Notes: generated from the sequence alone by a model not told the origin. A DNA stretch of 64,000 nt from Bacteroidetes bacterium SCGC AAA795-G10 (GCA_003130815.1 QFDA01000001.1:918631-982630); one strand, 5' to 3'; counted from the stretch's first letter, positions 1-10,418 are shown. Numbers and translations: made by a program.

Positions 1-1279
1 TGATATTTCCTCTCTCATCAAAATTTAAACCAAACTGTTCAGGCAGATTTTTTTCAGGTCCTGTAAATCCAAGGGCTAATAAGGCCATGTCACAAGGCCA
101 CATTTTTTCTGAACCCTCTTTTTCGATAAGCTTTGCTCTTTCTCCTGGAATTTTTTTCCATTGAACCTCGACTGTCTTTAACGCTTTAACATGACCTTTA
201 TCGTCTCCAATGAATTCTTTTGTTAAAATACTCCATTCTCTGTGACTTCCTTCTTCATGAGATGAAGATGTTTTTAATTTAAAAGGCCAATAAGGCCAAG
301 GATGCTCTTCAGTCCTTCCTTCGGCAGGTTTTGGCATTATTTCAAAATTTGTCACACTTTTGGCACCGTGTCTATTTGAAGTTCCAATGCAGTCAGAGCC
401 AGTGTCACCTCCGCCAATAACAACAACATTAAGATTTTTAGCTGAAAAACTTGTGTCATGTTTGTGTTGACCATCTACAGCTTTATTATTGTGTGGAAGA
501 AAATCCATTGCCTGAATAACACCTTCTAATTCGGATCCAGGAATAGGCATCTCTCTTTTGACTGTAGCTCCAGTTGCTAGAATAACTGCATCAAACCGTT
601 TCTCGAGTTCTTTAGTTGAGATTGTTTTACCTACTTCAACATTACATTTGAATTTTATTCCCTCAGATTCAAGAATTTCTAGGCGTCTATCAATTACTTT
701 TTTTTCCATTTTGAAATCAGGAATTCCGTAACGTAGTAGCCCTCCTATTTTATTTTCACGTTCAAAAACAGTTACTGAATGCCCGGCTCGATTTAATTGT
801 TGAGCAGCAGAGAGACCAGCAGGTCCTGATCCAATAATGGCAACTTTTTTACCTGTTCTAAATTTGGGAACTTCAGGCTTAATCCAACCTTCATTGAAAC
901 CTCTTTCAACAATATATTTTTCAATTAGTTCTATTGATACAGGCGGATTTACTATTCCAAGAACACATGCCTCTTCACAGGGTGCTGGACAAAGCCTTCC
1001 AGTGAATTCAGGGAAATTATTTGTGCTATGTAAAATATTTAAAGCACGTTGCCATTCATTATTATAAACGGCATCGTTAAAGTCCGGAATTAAGTTACCA
1101 AGAGGGCAGCCGCTGTGACAAAATGGAACCCCACAGTCCATGCACCGAGCTCCTTGTTCTTGCAATTCACTTTTCTTCGGAGCAAGTGTGAACTCGTTGT
1201 AGTTTTTAATTCTCTTTCGTGGTTCGATGACTGATTCTTTAAGGCGGTCGTACTCCATAAAACCTTTAATTTTACCCAT
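1..1279 (-). CDS. gltD: Glutamate synthase small subunit GltD (3' end cut by window edge)
   Basis: NADPH-dependent beta subunit of glutamate synthase; it passes electrons from NADPH through FAD and iron-sulfur clusters to the GltB subunit. The frame opens with ATG and stays open to the window edge, about 426 codons of a family usually near 480-490, so roughly 60 C-terminal residues are missing. Visible features are an N-terminal Fe-S cysteine region (CMDCGVPFC..GCP, then CPAPCEEAC), a first dinucleotide fold (VAIIGSGPAGLSAA) and a second (VVVIGGGDTGSDC). It starts one base after the gltB stop, so the two are co-transcribed and probably translationally coupled. Confidence 0.95.
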   Translation of the reverse strand, partial: MGKIKGFMEYDRLKESVIEPRKRIKNYNEFTLAPKKSELQEQGARCMDCGVPFCHSGCPLGNLIPDFNDAVYNNEWQRALNILHSTNNFPEFTGRLCPAPCEEACVLGIVNPPVSIELIEKYIVERGFNEGWIKPEVPKFRTGKKVAIIGSGPAGLSAAQQLNRAGHSVTVFERENKIGGLLRYGIPDFKMEKKVIDRRLEILESEGIKFKCNVEVGKTISTKELEKRFDAVILATGATVKREMPIPGSELEGVIQAMDFLPHNNKAVDGQHKHDTSFSAKNLNVVVIGGGDTGSDCIGTSNRHGAKSVTNFEIMPKPAEGRTEEHPWPYWPFKLKTSSSHEEGSHREWSILTKEFIGDDKGHVKALKTVEVQWKKIPGERAKLIEKEGSEKMWPCDMALLALGFTGPEKNLPEQFGLNFDERGNI

Positions 1280-1280
1280 A

Positions 1281-4200
1281 TTACATTGACTTTTCAAGTT
1301 TATTTTTTGCTATTATCTCTAGAGCATTTCTATAATCTGTTGGCATCACTTTAATGAAGTTTTTCGAAGATTCTGACCAGTTTTTCAAAATCTCATTTGC
1401 TTTGGGACTTTTTGTATACTTGATATGATTTTCAAGTAATTCTCTAATAGTTTCTATGTCATTTTTTTGAAGGTTTTCTAATTCAATCATTTCAAGATTG
1501 AATTTCTTTTCATCGAAAACACCATTATTATCATAGATGTATGCAATTCCACCACTCATGCCTGCTGCAAAATTTCTACCAATATCACCTATAATGAGTG
1601 CTACACCACCAGTCATATATTCACATCCGTGATCTCCAACTCCTTCTACAACTGCTTTTGCTCCAGAATTTCTAACACAGAAACGCTCACCTGCGATTCC
1701 ATTTATATAAGCTTCTCCTGAGGTTGCACCATATAGTGCAACATTTCCAATTATAATATTTTTGTGTGGAATAAAGCTCGCTTTATCAGGAACTTTTGCA
1801 ATTAACTTTGCACCTGAAAGACCCTTCCCAAAATAATCGTTAACTGTACCTTCAATTTTCATTGAGATGCCTTTAGTTGCAAATGCTCCAAAACTTTGGC
1901 CTGCTGTACCTGTAAAGCTTAATTTAAGTGTATCTTCTGGAAGGCCTTGGGCACCGTATATTTTTGATATTTCATAGCTTACTATTGCTCCGATAGTGCG
2001 ATCTGTATTTTTGATGTGAAATTTTAATTCTTGTCTTTTCTTTTTCTTTATGGCGAGCCTAGCTTTTTTTAAGATTTGAATATCAAGAACGTTCTCCAAA
2101 TTATGATCTTGTATTATAGTGTTTCGTTCTTTTATTTGATTGGGTACTTTTGGCTTATGTAAAATATTCGATAAATCAATGCCTCTAGCTTTATAATGGT
2201 TAATTGCATTTTTCATATTCAATTTTTGAGACTGTCCGACCATATCATTAACAGTTTTAAAGCCTAAGTCAGCCATTATTTGCCTTAATTCCTCGGCTAC
2301 AAAATGCATATAGTTAATAACATGTTCGGGCTTGCCTTTAAAGTTCTTTCTTAATACAGGATCTTGCGTAGCAATTCCTACAGGACATGTGTTAAGGTGA
2401 CATGCCCGCATCATAATGCATCCCGAGGCAATAAGTGGAGCTGTAGAAAAGCCAAATTCTTCTGCACCAAGTAAGCAAGCTATAGCAACGTCTCTACCTG
2501 TTTTCATTTGACCATCGCATTCAAGGACAATACGACTCCTTAAATCATTCATTACTAATGTCTGTTGTGCCTCAGCTATTCCTAACTCCCATGGAAGACC
2601 AGCATGTTTTAGAGAGGTTAAAGGAGAGGCTCCAGTACCTCCGTCATAACCTGAGATTAAGATTACATCTGCTTTAGCTTTTGCTACTCCAGCTGCAATT
2701 GTTCCTACTCCAACTTCTGAAACAAGTTTTACGTTTATTCTGGCATTTCTATTAGCATTTTTTAAATCGTAAATTAACTGAGCTAAATCTTCTATTGAGT
2801 ATATATCATGGTGAGGAGGGGGTGAAATAAGACCTACATAGGGAGTAGAATTTCTGACTGAAGCAATATAGGGATTTACTTTTGGACCAGGAAGCTGCCC
2901 GCCTTCACCTGGTTTTGCTCCCTGAGCCATTTTTATTTGAATCTCTTCTGCTGTACTTAAATAATGACTTGAAACACCAAAACGACCAGAGGCAACCTGC
3001 TTAATTGCAGAATTTTTAAAATTTCCATCTTTATCCGGAGTAAAGCGATTTGGATCTTCACCTCCTTCTCCTGAATTGCTTTTACCTCCAATTTTATTCA
3101 TAGCAATTGCTAAATTTTCGTGTGCCTCCTGGCTAATTGAACCTAAAGACATGGCACCTGTTTTGAAACGTTTAACAATTTCTGTCCAAGGTTCTACCTG
3201 ATCTAATGGAATCGGGTCAAAGCTTGAAAATTCAAACAAACCTCTTAACGTCATCAATTTTTCATTCTGATCATTGATCATTTTTGAAAACACCTCATAG
3301 CTTTCAGGTCTATTTTTTCTTACAGCTTGTTGTAATGATGCTATTGTCGAAGGATTGACCGTATGAGCCTCTCCATCTCTTCTCCATCGGTAATCACCTC
3401 CTATTTCAAGTGGCAGTCCAAGTTTGGACTCATGAATATAAGCTTTAGTATGCCTTTTACTGATTTCCTTTTCGATTTCATACAAATTAATTCCTTCTAT
3501 CCGAGTCGGGGTATTACAAAAAAATCTATCAATTAGTTTTTTAGATAATCCCAAAGCTTCATAAATCTGTCCTCCCCTGTAAGAGTGCAACGTAGAAATA
3601 CCAATTTTATTCATCACTTTTATTATTCCTTTAGCGATTGCTTTATTAAAATTATTGATTGATTTTTCTGCACTTTCTAGAATAAAGTTATTATTACATT
3701 GATAAGTAATAATCTCATTCACCAAGTATGGATTAATTGCACTTGCACCATATCCAAATAACAATGAAAAGTGATGTGGCTCTCTTGGTTCAGCTGACTC
3801 TACAATAATTCCAAATTGTGATCTTTTTTTAAACCGTTTGAAGGCGTGGTGTACATGAGATGTAGCTAACAACATTGGTATAGGAGCGAGTGAAGGTGAT
3901 ACACCACGATCAGACAGTACAATAATATTTACACCTTTTGCAAGAGCATTTTCAACTTCACTTATAATATCATCTAGCGCATCTTCTAGGCCGTTTAATC
4001 CACTATTAATTTCATAGAGTGTTGAAATTGAAGCTGACTTAAAATCCTCTGTCTCTAAGTGTCTAATTTTATCTAAATCTTCATTCGATATTACCGGGTT
4101 CTGTATAGATAGTTTTTTTGAATGTTCTGGACTGATTTCAAAAAGATTGAATTCTGGCCCTAGACTAAGGCTAATGTCCGTTACAATTTCTTCTCTTATT

Positions 4201-5783
4201 CCGTCAAGTGGTGGGTTTGTAACTTGAGCAAAAAGTTGTTTAAAGTAGTTATAAAGTAGTTGAGGGCGATCAGAAAGTACAGCAAGCGGTGTGTCTGTTC
4301 CCATTGATCCAATTGCTTCTTTTCCATTGATGCTCATTGGGATTATAATTGTTTTCAGATCCTCTTGAGTATATCCAAAAATCCTCATTCTTGTTTCAAA
4401 ATCTTCACTTTCAATTCGAGTATTATTACCTGTATAAGGTATGTCTTTGAGATGAAGAAGATTTTCCTTTAACCATTTACCATATGGTTTATCAAGTGAG
4501 ATTTGTTTTTTTATTTCATCGTCCTCAACAATACGCCCCTCATCCATATTTACCAAAAACATTTTTCCAGGTTCAAGCCGTCCATGCATTTGAATATTTT
4601 CTGGATCAATTTCAAGTACCCCGGTTTCGGAAGACATAACCACATATCCATCTTTTGTTACGGTATAGCGAGAAGGGCGAAGTCCATTTCGATCCAAAAG
4701 TGCACCAATATATTTCCCGTCAGTGAATGGAATTGAAGCAGGGCCATCCCAAGGTTCCATAATACAAGAATTGTATTGATAAAAAGCTTTCTTATTTTCA
4801 TCCATAAATGTGTGTTTTTCCCAAGCTTCTGGGACTAACATCATCATCGCTTCTGGTAATGATCTTCCAGTGGCAAGCAGAAGCTCTAATGTCATATCCA
4901 TTGAAGCAGAGTCAGACTTATCAGGTATCACTATTGGTAATATTTTTTGTAAATCAGAACCGAAAATTTCACTTTTTAAAAGCTCTTCTCTAATTTGCAT
5001 TCTACTAAAATTTCCCTTATACGTATTAATTTCTCCATTATGGCACATATAACGAAATGGCTGAGCAAGATCCCATGTCGGAAATGTGTTTGTAGAAAAC
5101 CGTTGATGCACCAACGCCAAACGAGTTACTACAGCTGGATCTTCAAGATCATTATAATATCCTTTTATATCCTCAGGAGTCAATAAACCCTTATAGATTA
5201 ATGTATGTGTCGAGAGGCTGGGTAAATAAAAATAAGAGGATTGCGATAGCTTAGAGTCTGATATTGTGTGCTCAGCTATTTTTCTTGCACAATATAGCTT
5301 TATATTGAATTCATAGTCAGAGAGATCAACAGTTCCTCTTCCTACAAATATTTGCATAATATGCGGCTCAGTTAGCGCTGCAATATTTCCCACAATATCA
5401 TGATTTACAGGAACTTTTCTCCACCCCAAAACTTCAAGCCCCTGATTCTTAATTTCATTTTCTAATACACCAATACAATAAGTTCGCTGATTCTCTTTTT
5501 TTGGTAGGAAGACCATACCGACTGCATATTGATGAGATTCAGGAAGTTTGAAGGCACATTCTTTTTTTAGGAAATCATGTGGTATTTCAATTAGGATACC
5601 AGCTCCATCGCCTGTTTTACCGTCTGCACTGACAGCTCCACGATGTTCAAGGCAATCTAGTATATCTAGTGCTTTATGGATTATATCATTAGTTTTTTTC
5701 CCTTGAAGACTACATATGAAACCTGCTCCACAGTTATCGTGTTCAAATTGTGGATCGTAAAGGCCTTGTTTTGGTGGTAGCAT
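1281..5783 (-). CDS. gltB: Glutamate synthase large subunit GltB
   Basis: Makes two glutamates from glutamine and 2-oxoglutarate in the GS-GOGAT ammonia assimilation route. At 1500 residues it has normal family length. The class II amidotransferase domain begins at the conserved Cys18 (HDNCGAG), implying removal of a 17-residue propeptide. The FMN/synthase domain lies around residues 860-1230, with the 3Fe-4S cysteine cluster near residues 1118-1131 (CIMMRACHLNTCPVG). A GXGXG beta-helix domain forms the C-terminus. The gene is first in a gltBD operon and has a plausible Bacteroidota promoter just upstream. Nothing looks abnormal. Confidence 0.97.
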   Translation of the reverse strand: MLPPKQGLYDPQFEHDNCGAGFICSLQGKKTNDIIHKALDILDCLEHRGAVSADGKTGDGAGILIEIPHDFLKKECAFKLPESHQYAVGMVFLPKKENQRTYCIGVLENEIKNQGLEVLGWRKVPVNHDIVGNIAALTEPHIMQIFVGRGTVDLSDYEFNIKLYCARKIAEHTISDSKLSQSSYFYLPSLSTHTLIYKGLLTPEDIKGYYNDLEDPAVVTRLALVHQRFSTNTFPTWDLAQPFRYMCHNGEINTYKGNFSRMQIREELLKSEIFGSDLQKILPIVIPDKSDSASMDMTLELLLATGRSLPEAMMMLVPEAWEKHTFMDENKKAFYQYNSCIMEPWDGPASIPFTDGKYIGALLDRNGLRPSRYTVTKDGYVVMSSETGVLEIDPENIQMHGRLEPGKMFLVNMDEGRIVEDDEIKKQISLDKPYGKWLKENLLHLKDIPYTGNNTRIESEDFETRMRIFGYTQEDLKTIIIPMSINGKEAIGSMGTDTPLAVLSDRPQLLYNYFKQLFAQVTNPPLDGIREEIVTDISLSLGPEFNLFEISPEHSKKLSIQNPVISNEDLDKIRHLETEDFKSASISTLYEINSGLNGLEDALDDIISEVENALAKGVNIIVLSDRGVSPSLAPIPMLLATSHVHHAFKRFKKRSQFGIIVESAEPREPHHFSLLFGYGASAINPYLVNEIITYQCNNNFILESAEKSINNFNKAIAKGIIKVMNKIGISTLHSYRGGQIYEALGLSKKLIDRFFCNTPTRIEGINLYEIEKEISKRHTKAYIHESKLGLPLEIGGDYRWRRDGEAHTVNPSTIASLQQAVRKNRPESYEVFSKMINDQNEKLMTLRGLFEFSSFDPIPLDQVEPWTEIVKRFKTGAMSLGSISQEAHENLAIAMNKIGGKSNSGEGGEDPNRFTPDKDGNFKNSAIKQVASGRFGVSSHYLSTAEEIQIKMAQGAKPGEGGQLPGPKVNPYIASVRNSTPYVGLISPPPHHDIYSIEDLAQLIYDLKNANRNARINVKLVSEVGVGTIAAGVAKAKADVILISGYDGGTGASPLTSLKHAGLPWELGIAEAQQTLVMNDLRSRIVLECDGQMKTGRDVAIACLLGAEEFGFSTAPLIASGCIMMRACHLNTCPVGIATQDPVLRKNFKGKPEHVINYMHFVAEELRQIMADLGFKTVNDMVGQSQKLNMKNAINHYKARGIDLSNILHKPKVPNQIKERNTIIQDHNLENVLDIQILKKARLAIKKKKRQELKFHIKNTDRTIGAIVSYEISKIYGAQGLPEDTLKLSFTGTAGQSFGAFATKGISMKIEGTVNDYFGKGLSGAKLIAKVPDKASFIPHKNIIIGNVALYGATSGEAYINGIAGERFCVRNSGAKAVVEGVGDHGCEYMTGGVALIIGDIGRNFAAGMSGGIAYIYDNNGVFDEKKFNLEMIELENLQKNDIETIRELLENHIKYTKSPKANEILKNWSESSKNFIKVMPTDYRNALEIIAKNKLEKSM

Positions 5784-5800
5784 ATTTTTTTGAAAGCTAA

Positions 5801-5833
5801 CAAAAATAGTAAATCAACACTTTTAAATTACAA
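5801..5833 (-). promoter_or_regulatory. Putative gltB promoter (TTG-N22-TATTTTTG)
   Basis: Reading the minus strand, TATTTTTG (5808 down to 5801) fits the Bacteroidota -7 consensus TAnnTTTG, with a TTG (5833-5831) 22 bases upstream as the -33 element. The spacing is at the long end of the usual range. The implied leader is only about a dozen bases. Confidence 0.4.
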
Positions 5834-5984
5834 TAAAACTTCCTAAATCTAACTATTTTTCATGATCACAAAATTTTATTCATTAAACAAAGAGATCTTT
5901 AAATTTTTAATCAGTTTTTTTAAAATAAAATGAAAAATTAACAATTTTTACTTCCTTTGTTTTTAATAATTTAAAAAAACACAA

Positions 5985-7046
5985 TTGTTAAAAAATACAT
6001 ACAAAGTTATAGGAGTTATGTCAGGAACTTCTTTAGATGGGATTGATCTTAGTTGTGTGAATTTTAGGCTCGATAAATTTTGGAATTTTGATGTTGAGGC
6101 TACAAAGACAATTAGTTATTCAAAACAATGGATTACCAAATTAGAAGAATTATTTCATGCAACTAAAGATTCTATTGAAGCAGGTGATGAATCCTACACT
6201 TTATTTTTAGCAGAAAGTATTAATTCATTTGTCAAAGAATATAAATTATCTAAAATCGATGCAATATGTTCACATGGACATACCCTATTTCATGATCCAA
6301 AAAAGGGATTAACTTTTCAATTAGGAAATAGAAAGATTTTAGCCACACTAACGGGTTTAAATGTTGTTTGTAATTTTAGGGTTCAAGATATCAAGTTAGG
6401 TGGTCAGGGAGCACCTTTGGTACCAATTGGAGATAAATTCTTATTTCGTAAATATGATGCATTCCTTAATTTAGGTGGTTTTTCAAATGTCTCTAAAATT
6501 TCAGATAAGACTACCATTGCTTACGATATTTGTGCCGTGAATACTGTTCTTAATTTTTTGGCCAAAAAAAAAGGGAAATTATATGATCTGAATGGGAATA
6601 TGGCTAAAAAAGGTAAATTAATTTCACCCTTATTTAATGAATTAGAATCATTTGAATATTATCAAAGGACTTATCCAAAATCTTTAGGAGTTGAATGGGT
6701 TAACTCTAATGTTCTACCACTTCTTGAAAAATATAGTTCAAACAGTGTCGAGAATTTATTAAACACTTATACAATTCATATTGCTTCATTGATTGGAAGA
6801 AACTTTGATTATGGGCAAAATGTATTAGTAACTGGTGGAGGGGCTAAAAATAATTTTTTGATGGAAAAAATAAGAGAAAATCAAATTGCAAATTTCATAG
6901 TTCCTTCAGAAGTTATAATTGATTACAAAGAATCAATTATATTCGGTTTTTTAGGGGTTTTAAGATTAAGAAATGAAGTTAACTGCTTAGCTTCAGTAAC
7001 AGGAAGTTTGAGGAATCATAGCTCAGGAAACATTTTTACTCCCTAA
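5985..7046 (+). CDS. anmK: Anhydro-N-acetylmuramic acid kinase
   Basis: Phosphorylates 1,6-anhydro-MurNAc from cell-wall turnover to MurNAc-6-phosphate for peptidoglycan recycling, in the cytoplasm. The ASKHA-kinase motifs are present in order: GVMSGTSLDGIDL at the N-terminus, SHGHT, LGGQGAPLVPIGD, NLGGFSN, and TGGGAKNN near the C-terminus. At 353 residues it is close to family length. The start codon is TTG; no in-frame ATG lies between it and the conserved N-terminal motif, so TTG is preferred. It is divergent from gltB and followed after 70 bases by nhaD. Confidence 0.93.
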   Translation: MLKNTYKVIGVMSGTSLDGIDLSCVNFRLDKFWNFDVEATKTISYSKQWITKLEELFHATKDSIEAGDESYTLFLAESINSFVKEYKLSKIDAICSHGHTLFHDPKKGLTFQLGNRKILATLTGLNVVCNFRVQDIKLGGQGAPLVPIGDKFLFRKYDAFLNLGGFSNVSKISDKTTIAYDICAVNTVLNFLAKKKGKLYDLNGNMAKKGKLISPLFNELESFEYYQRTYPKSLGVEWVNSNVLPLLEKYSSNSVENLLNTYTIHIASLIGRNFDYGQNVLVTGGGAKNNFLMEKIRENQIANFIVPSEVIIDYKESIIFGFLGVLRLRNEVNCLASVTGSLRNHSSGNIFTP

Positions 7047-7116
7047 TTTTTTAGGGATACTTGAGTATTGGGTATAGATTTTTTTATTTTTAACAAACAA
7101 ACAGATAAATTGACTC

Positions 7117-8448
7117 ATGGAAACCATTATTATAACAATTTTTGTTCTAGGCTATTTGGCTATTACTTTAGAGCATAGCTTAAAAGTTGATAAATTAATT
7201 CCCGCATTAGCTATGATGGCACTAATGTGGGCTATAATATCTCTTTCCCATTTACCTGTTTTTGATGTCAATACAGAATTAAAACAACTTGAGCCTACCC
7301 ATGTTGATGAAATATTATTACATCATCTGGGTAAAACAGCTGAGATAATAATCTTTCTTTTGGGCGCAATGACTATCGTTGAAATCATTGATTATTTTAA
7401 TGGATTTTTTACGATCAAAAACTTCATCAAAACAAGAAGTAAAAAAGGGTTATTATGGATTTTTTCAATTTTAGCATTCATTCTTTCAGCTATAATTGAT
7501 AATTTGACTGCAACCATAGTGCTTATTACAATTTTGCAGAAAGTTGTACTCAATAGAGACACACGTCTTTGGTTTGCAGGACTTATAATTATAGCAGCTA
7601 ATGCAGGTGGTGCTTGGTCACCAATTGGTGATGTTACCACAACTATGCTTTGGATTGGTAATAAAGTTACAACCCTAAACTTGATTACTTACGTTTTACT
7701 CCCATCAATTTTTTGTTTAGGGGTCCCAGTTGGAATAGCTTCTTTTTTACCTGCTTTTCAAGGTGAGATTGATGAACCGGTTGTGGATGAAACAGATGTT
7801 GGTTTTCATAAACATGGAGCAAGCATTTTATACCTTGGCCTTTCAGCAATAATTTTTGTACCTGTTTTTAAAACAATAACCCACTTGCCACCATATGTTG
7901 GTATGATGCTTTCTTTAGCGGTTGTTGCAACATTTGCTGAAATCTTTAGTAAAGCTAAAATAAATATTACATCTTTTGATGAAGAAAGTGATGCTCATCA
8001 AACAAGTAGCCCTGTTCATCGATCATTATCGAAAATCGAATTACCAAGTATATTATTTTTTTTAGGGATTTTACTTGCGGTTGCAGGACTTGAATCACTG
8101 GGATTGTTATTTAATTTTGCAGAGGGTCTCAATAAAACAATACCTAATACTGATATTGTTATAGGATTGCTTGGTATAGGTTCTGCAGTCATTGATAATG
8201 TTCCATTAGTTGCAGCAAGTATGGGCATGTTTTCAAATCCAGTAGATGATCCAGTATGGCACCTTATTGCCTACTCAGCAGGAACTGGCGGGAGTATGCT
8301 AATAATTGGTTCTGCTGCAGGTGTTGTTGCAATGGGAATGGAAAAAATTGATTTTTTCTGGTATTTAAAAAAAATTGCCTGGCTAGCCTTTTTAGGATTT
8401 TTGTCCGGATTTGTTGTTTTTGTTGTTATGCGAGATTTTGTTTTCTAA
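7117..8448 (+). CDS. nhaD: NhaD-type Na+/H+ antiporter
   Basis: Multi-spanning inner-membrane protein of the ArsB/NhaD superfamily that exports Na+ in exchange for H+. Recognition rests on the NhaD signature NAGGAWSPIGDVTTTMLW after the TIVLITIL helix, a preceding IDNLTAT segment, and a second symmetric motif near the C-terminus (AVIDNVPLVAAS, then GTGGSMLIIGSAAG). The 443-residue length is typical. It is common in marine Flavobacteriia and fits with the Na+-type pyrophosphatase and sodium symporter elsewhere in the window. It is followed 27 bases later by exbB and may share transcripts with it. Confidence 0.93.
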   Translation: METIIITIFVLGYLAITLEHSLKVDKLIPALAMMALMWAIISLSHLPVFDVNTELKQLEPTHVDEILLHHLGKTAEIIIFLLGAMTIVEIIDYFNGFFTIKNFIKTRSKKGLLWIFSILAFILSAIIDNLTATIVLITILQKVVLNRDTRLWFAGLIIIAANAGGAWSPIGDVTTTMLWIGNKVTTLNLITYVLLPSIFCLGVPVGIASFLPAFQGEIDEPVVDETDVGFHKHGASILYLGLSAIIFVPVFKTITHLPPYVGMMLSLAVVATFAEIFSKAKINITSFDEESDAHQTSSPVHRSLSKIELPSILFFLGILLAVAGLESLGLLFNFAEGLNKTIPNTDIVIGLLGIGSAVIDNVPLVAASMGMFSNPVDDPVWHLIAYSAGTGGSMLIIGSAAGVVAMGMEKIDFFWYLKKIAWLAFLGFLSGFVVFVVMRDFVF

Positions 8449-8475
8449 ATATTTAACCATTCAATAGATATTAAA

Positions 8476-9150
8476 ATGATTTTAAGTCTCCACCAACCAT
8501 CGCCATTTCAAACTCAAAAAACACTTTCATTAATAGAATTAATTGAAAACGGTGGCCTAGGGGGACAAATCATTATAGGTCTTTTGTGTACTCTCTTATT
8601 GACTGTTGTTTACATTTATTTTGAAAGGATTTTCGCAATTCGTTCTGCAATTAAGATGACACCGACATTCATGTCTCAAATTAGGTCGTTTGTAATACAA
8701 GGAAAAGTAGAAGAAGCTCAAAAATTGTGTTTGAAGGAAAACGTTCCAGTTTCAAGACTAGTTTCAAAGGGATTGTCTAGAATTGGTAGACCATTGGAAG
8801 ATATAAATACTGCTATCGAAAATGCGGGTCGTTTAGAGGTATATCAACTAGAAAAAAATATTAGCATTTTAGCAACTATTGCCGGTGCTGCGCCGATGCT
8901 CGGATTTTTAGGTACTGTAATTGGAATGATTATTTCCATTTTTGAAATTTCTAATGCAGGAGGAAATATTGACATGCAATTACTTGCAGACGGACTTTAT
9001 ACAGCTATGACAACAACTGTTGCAGGATTGATAGTAGGTATAATAGGTTATGTATCTTACAATCACTTAGTCGTAAAAACAAATAATGCAGTTTATCTTA
9101 TGGAATCAACAAGTTTAGAGTTTTTAGACTTACTAAACGAACCGGCTTAG
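8476..9150 (+). CDS. exbB: ExbB/TolQ/MotA-family proton channel protein
   Basis: Inner-membrane component of the ExbB-ExbD proton channel that energises TonB for outer-membrane transport. Three membrane segments are visible: about residues 31-52, 130-158 (ISILATIAGAAPMLGFLGTV, the family's conserved Gly/Pro-rich helix) and 180-205 (TTTVAGLIVGIIGY). The cytoplasmic loop lies between the first and second. Its stop is immediately followed by the exbD ATG with no spacer, so the two are coupled. The exbB-exbD-tonB-folC order is a familiar Flavobacteriia arrangement. Confidence 0.93.
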   Translation: MILSLHQPSPFQTQKTLSLIELIENGGLGGQIIIGLLCTLLLTVVYIYFERIFAIRSAIKMTPTFMSQIRSFVIQGKVEEAQKLCLKENVPVSRLVSKGLSRIGRPLEDINTAIENAGRLEVYQLEKNISILATIAGAAPMLGFLGTVIGMIISIFEISNAGGNIDMQLLADGLYTAMTTTVAGLIVGIIGYVSYNHLVVKTNNAVYLMESTSLEFLDLLNEPA

Positions 9151-9546
9151 ATGAACCTTAGAGGAAGAAATAAAATCAGCCCTGAATTTAATATGTCTTC
9201 AATGACAGATGTTGTGTTTCTCTTATTGATTTTTTTTATGATAGCCTCAACCCTAGCAAAACAATTGAATACAATAAAAGTTAAACTTCCTGAGGCTGAA
9301 GGTAAAAGTGAAAACCGAAATACTGTTGCAGTTACTATAACAAACTCAAAAAAATTTTATATTGATTCTAATATTACACCAAAAAGTAATTTAGAGGATA
9401 AAATTATTTCTACTTTTTCGTCATTAAATTCACCTTCTCTAATTTTAAGAGCTGAAGAAAAAGTACCAATAGATGAAGTTGTTTTCGTAATGAATATCGC
9501 AAACAAAAATGGCATTAAAGTAGTACTTGCCGTAGAAAGTCAATAA
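9151..9546 (+). CDS. exbD: ExbD/TolR-family biopolymer transport protein
   Basis: Partner of ExbB in the TonB motor. The N-terminal single membrane helix carries Asp20 (SSMTDVVFLLLIFFM), which matches the essential proton-handling aspartate of ExbD. The remaining residues form the small periplasmic domain. The length of 131 residues is normal. The gene starts directly after exbB and is followed 14 bases later by the TonB-like gene. Confidence 0.93.
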   Translation: MNLRGRNKISPEFNMSSMTDVVFLLLIFFMIASTLAKQLNTIKVKLPEAEGKSENRNTVAVTITNSKKFYIDSNITPKSNLEDKIISTFSSLNSPSLILRAEEKVPIDEVVFVMNIANKNGIKVVLAVESQ

Positions 9547-9560
9547 AGTTTAAATATTGA

Positions 9561-10415
9561 ATGATAATTTTTGATTCTCCCCACAAAAAAAAATCTGCTA
9601 GCATCACATTTATTGTGGCTTTACTTCTTATTATTCTTTTTTTTGGCCTAGGATTAACTTATTATGATCCGCCTATAGATTACGGGTTGGAAATTAATTT
9701 GGGAAACACGTTACAAAGTTCTAGAAATATCAAAAAGCAAAATCAAGAATCAAACAAATTAGATCGAATAGGAAAAGATCAAGGCTCAGTTAAACCAAAT
9801 AATAAGTCTAATTCTAAAATTAATCCATCTAAGAAATCAAAGTCTGTTTTAACAGAAAGAAAATCTTCAATATCAATTCCAAAAAAAGAAAGTTCAATAA
9901 AGCAAAATCAAAACCCTAACCATGCAAATGAAGAAAACAAAATAGAAAAAACACCTATCAAAAACAAAGTCCCAAAGGTTTCGAAAACTACTAAGGATAT
10001 AGTGTCAAATTTACTAAATAAAAAAAAGGAAGTAAATGACATTCAATCTAATAATAATCAAAAACCTCTAAACAATAATAGTTCTAATCAAAGCATTTAT
10101 TCTTCTACTTATTATAATAATTCGATTTCTGAAATATATACTAAGGGATTTGGTTTGAGTGGTAGAAGTTTAAAATCTAAAGGCAAGGTTTTACAAGAAT
10201 GTAATGAACAAGGCTTAGTTGTTGTTAGAATAGGCGTTAATCGTCAAGGAGATGTTATTTCAGCTGAACCAGGAGTTAAAGGGACTACAAATACTCATCC
10301 TTGTCTGCTTGGTCCAGCAAAAAAAACAGCTCAACTCCACAAATGGTTTCCAGACAATCAAGCACCCGAACTGCAAATTGGGTTTGTTGTAATTCAATTT
10401 AAACTTGGAGAGTAA
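9561..10415 (+). CDS. TonB-family energy transducer
   Basis: A cytoplasmic stub and one membrane helix (about residues 14-33) are followed by a long low-complexity linker rich in Lys, Asn, Ser and Gln (about 50-175), then a C-terminal domain of about 100 residues (SLKSKGKVLQECNEQGLVVV through GFVVIQFKLGE) with the beta strands of TonB C-terminal domains. A Lys/Asn-rich rather than Pro-rich linker is usual in this AT-rich lineage. It sits directly behind exbB-exbD, supporting a role as the third motor component. Which receptors it serves cannot be told. Confidence 0.85.
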   Translation: MIIFDSPHKKKSASITFIVALLLIILFFGLGLTYYDPPIDYGLEINLGNTLQSSRNIKKQNQESNKLDRIGKDQGSVKPNNKSNSKINPSKKSKSVLTERKSSISIPKKESSIKQNQNPNHANEENKIEKTPIKNKVPKVSKTTKDIVSNLLNKKKEVNDIQSNNNQKPLNNNSSNQSIYSSTYYNNSISEIYTKGFGLSGRSLKSKGKVLQECNEQGLVVVRIGVNRQGDVISAEPGVKGTTNTHPCLLGPAKKTAQLHKWFPDNQAPELQIGFVVIQFKLGE

Positions 10416-10418
10416 AAA

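Noticed and set aside
1-1279. Left-edge frame as a truncated pseudogene
   Set aside because: It is open to the edge and has all expected GltD motifs; only the window cuts it.
7041-7056. CCCTAA-TTTT-TTAGGG hairpin over the anmK stop as a terminator
   Set aside because: Only six base pairs, overlapping the stop codon, with no T run directly after it.
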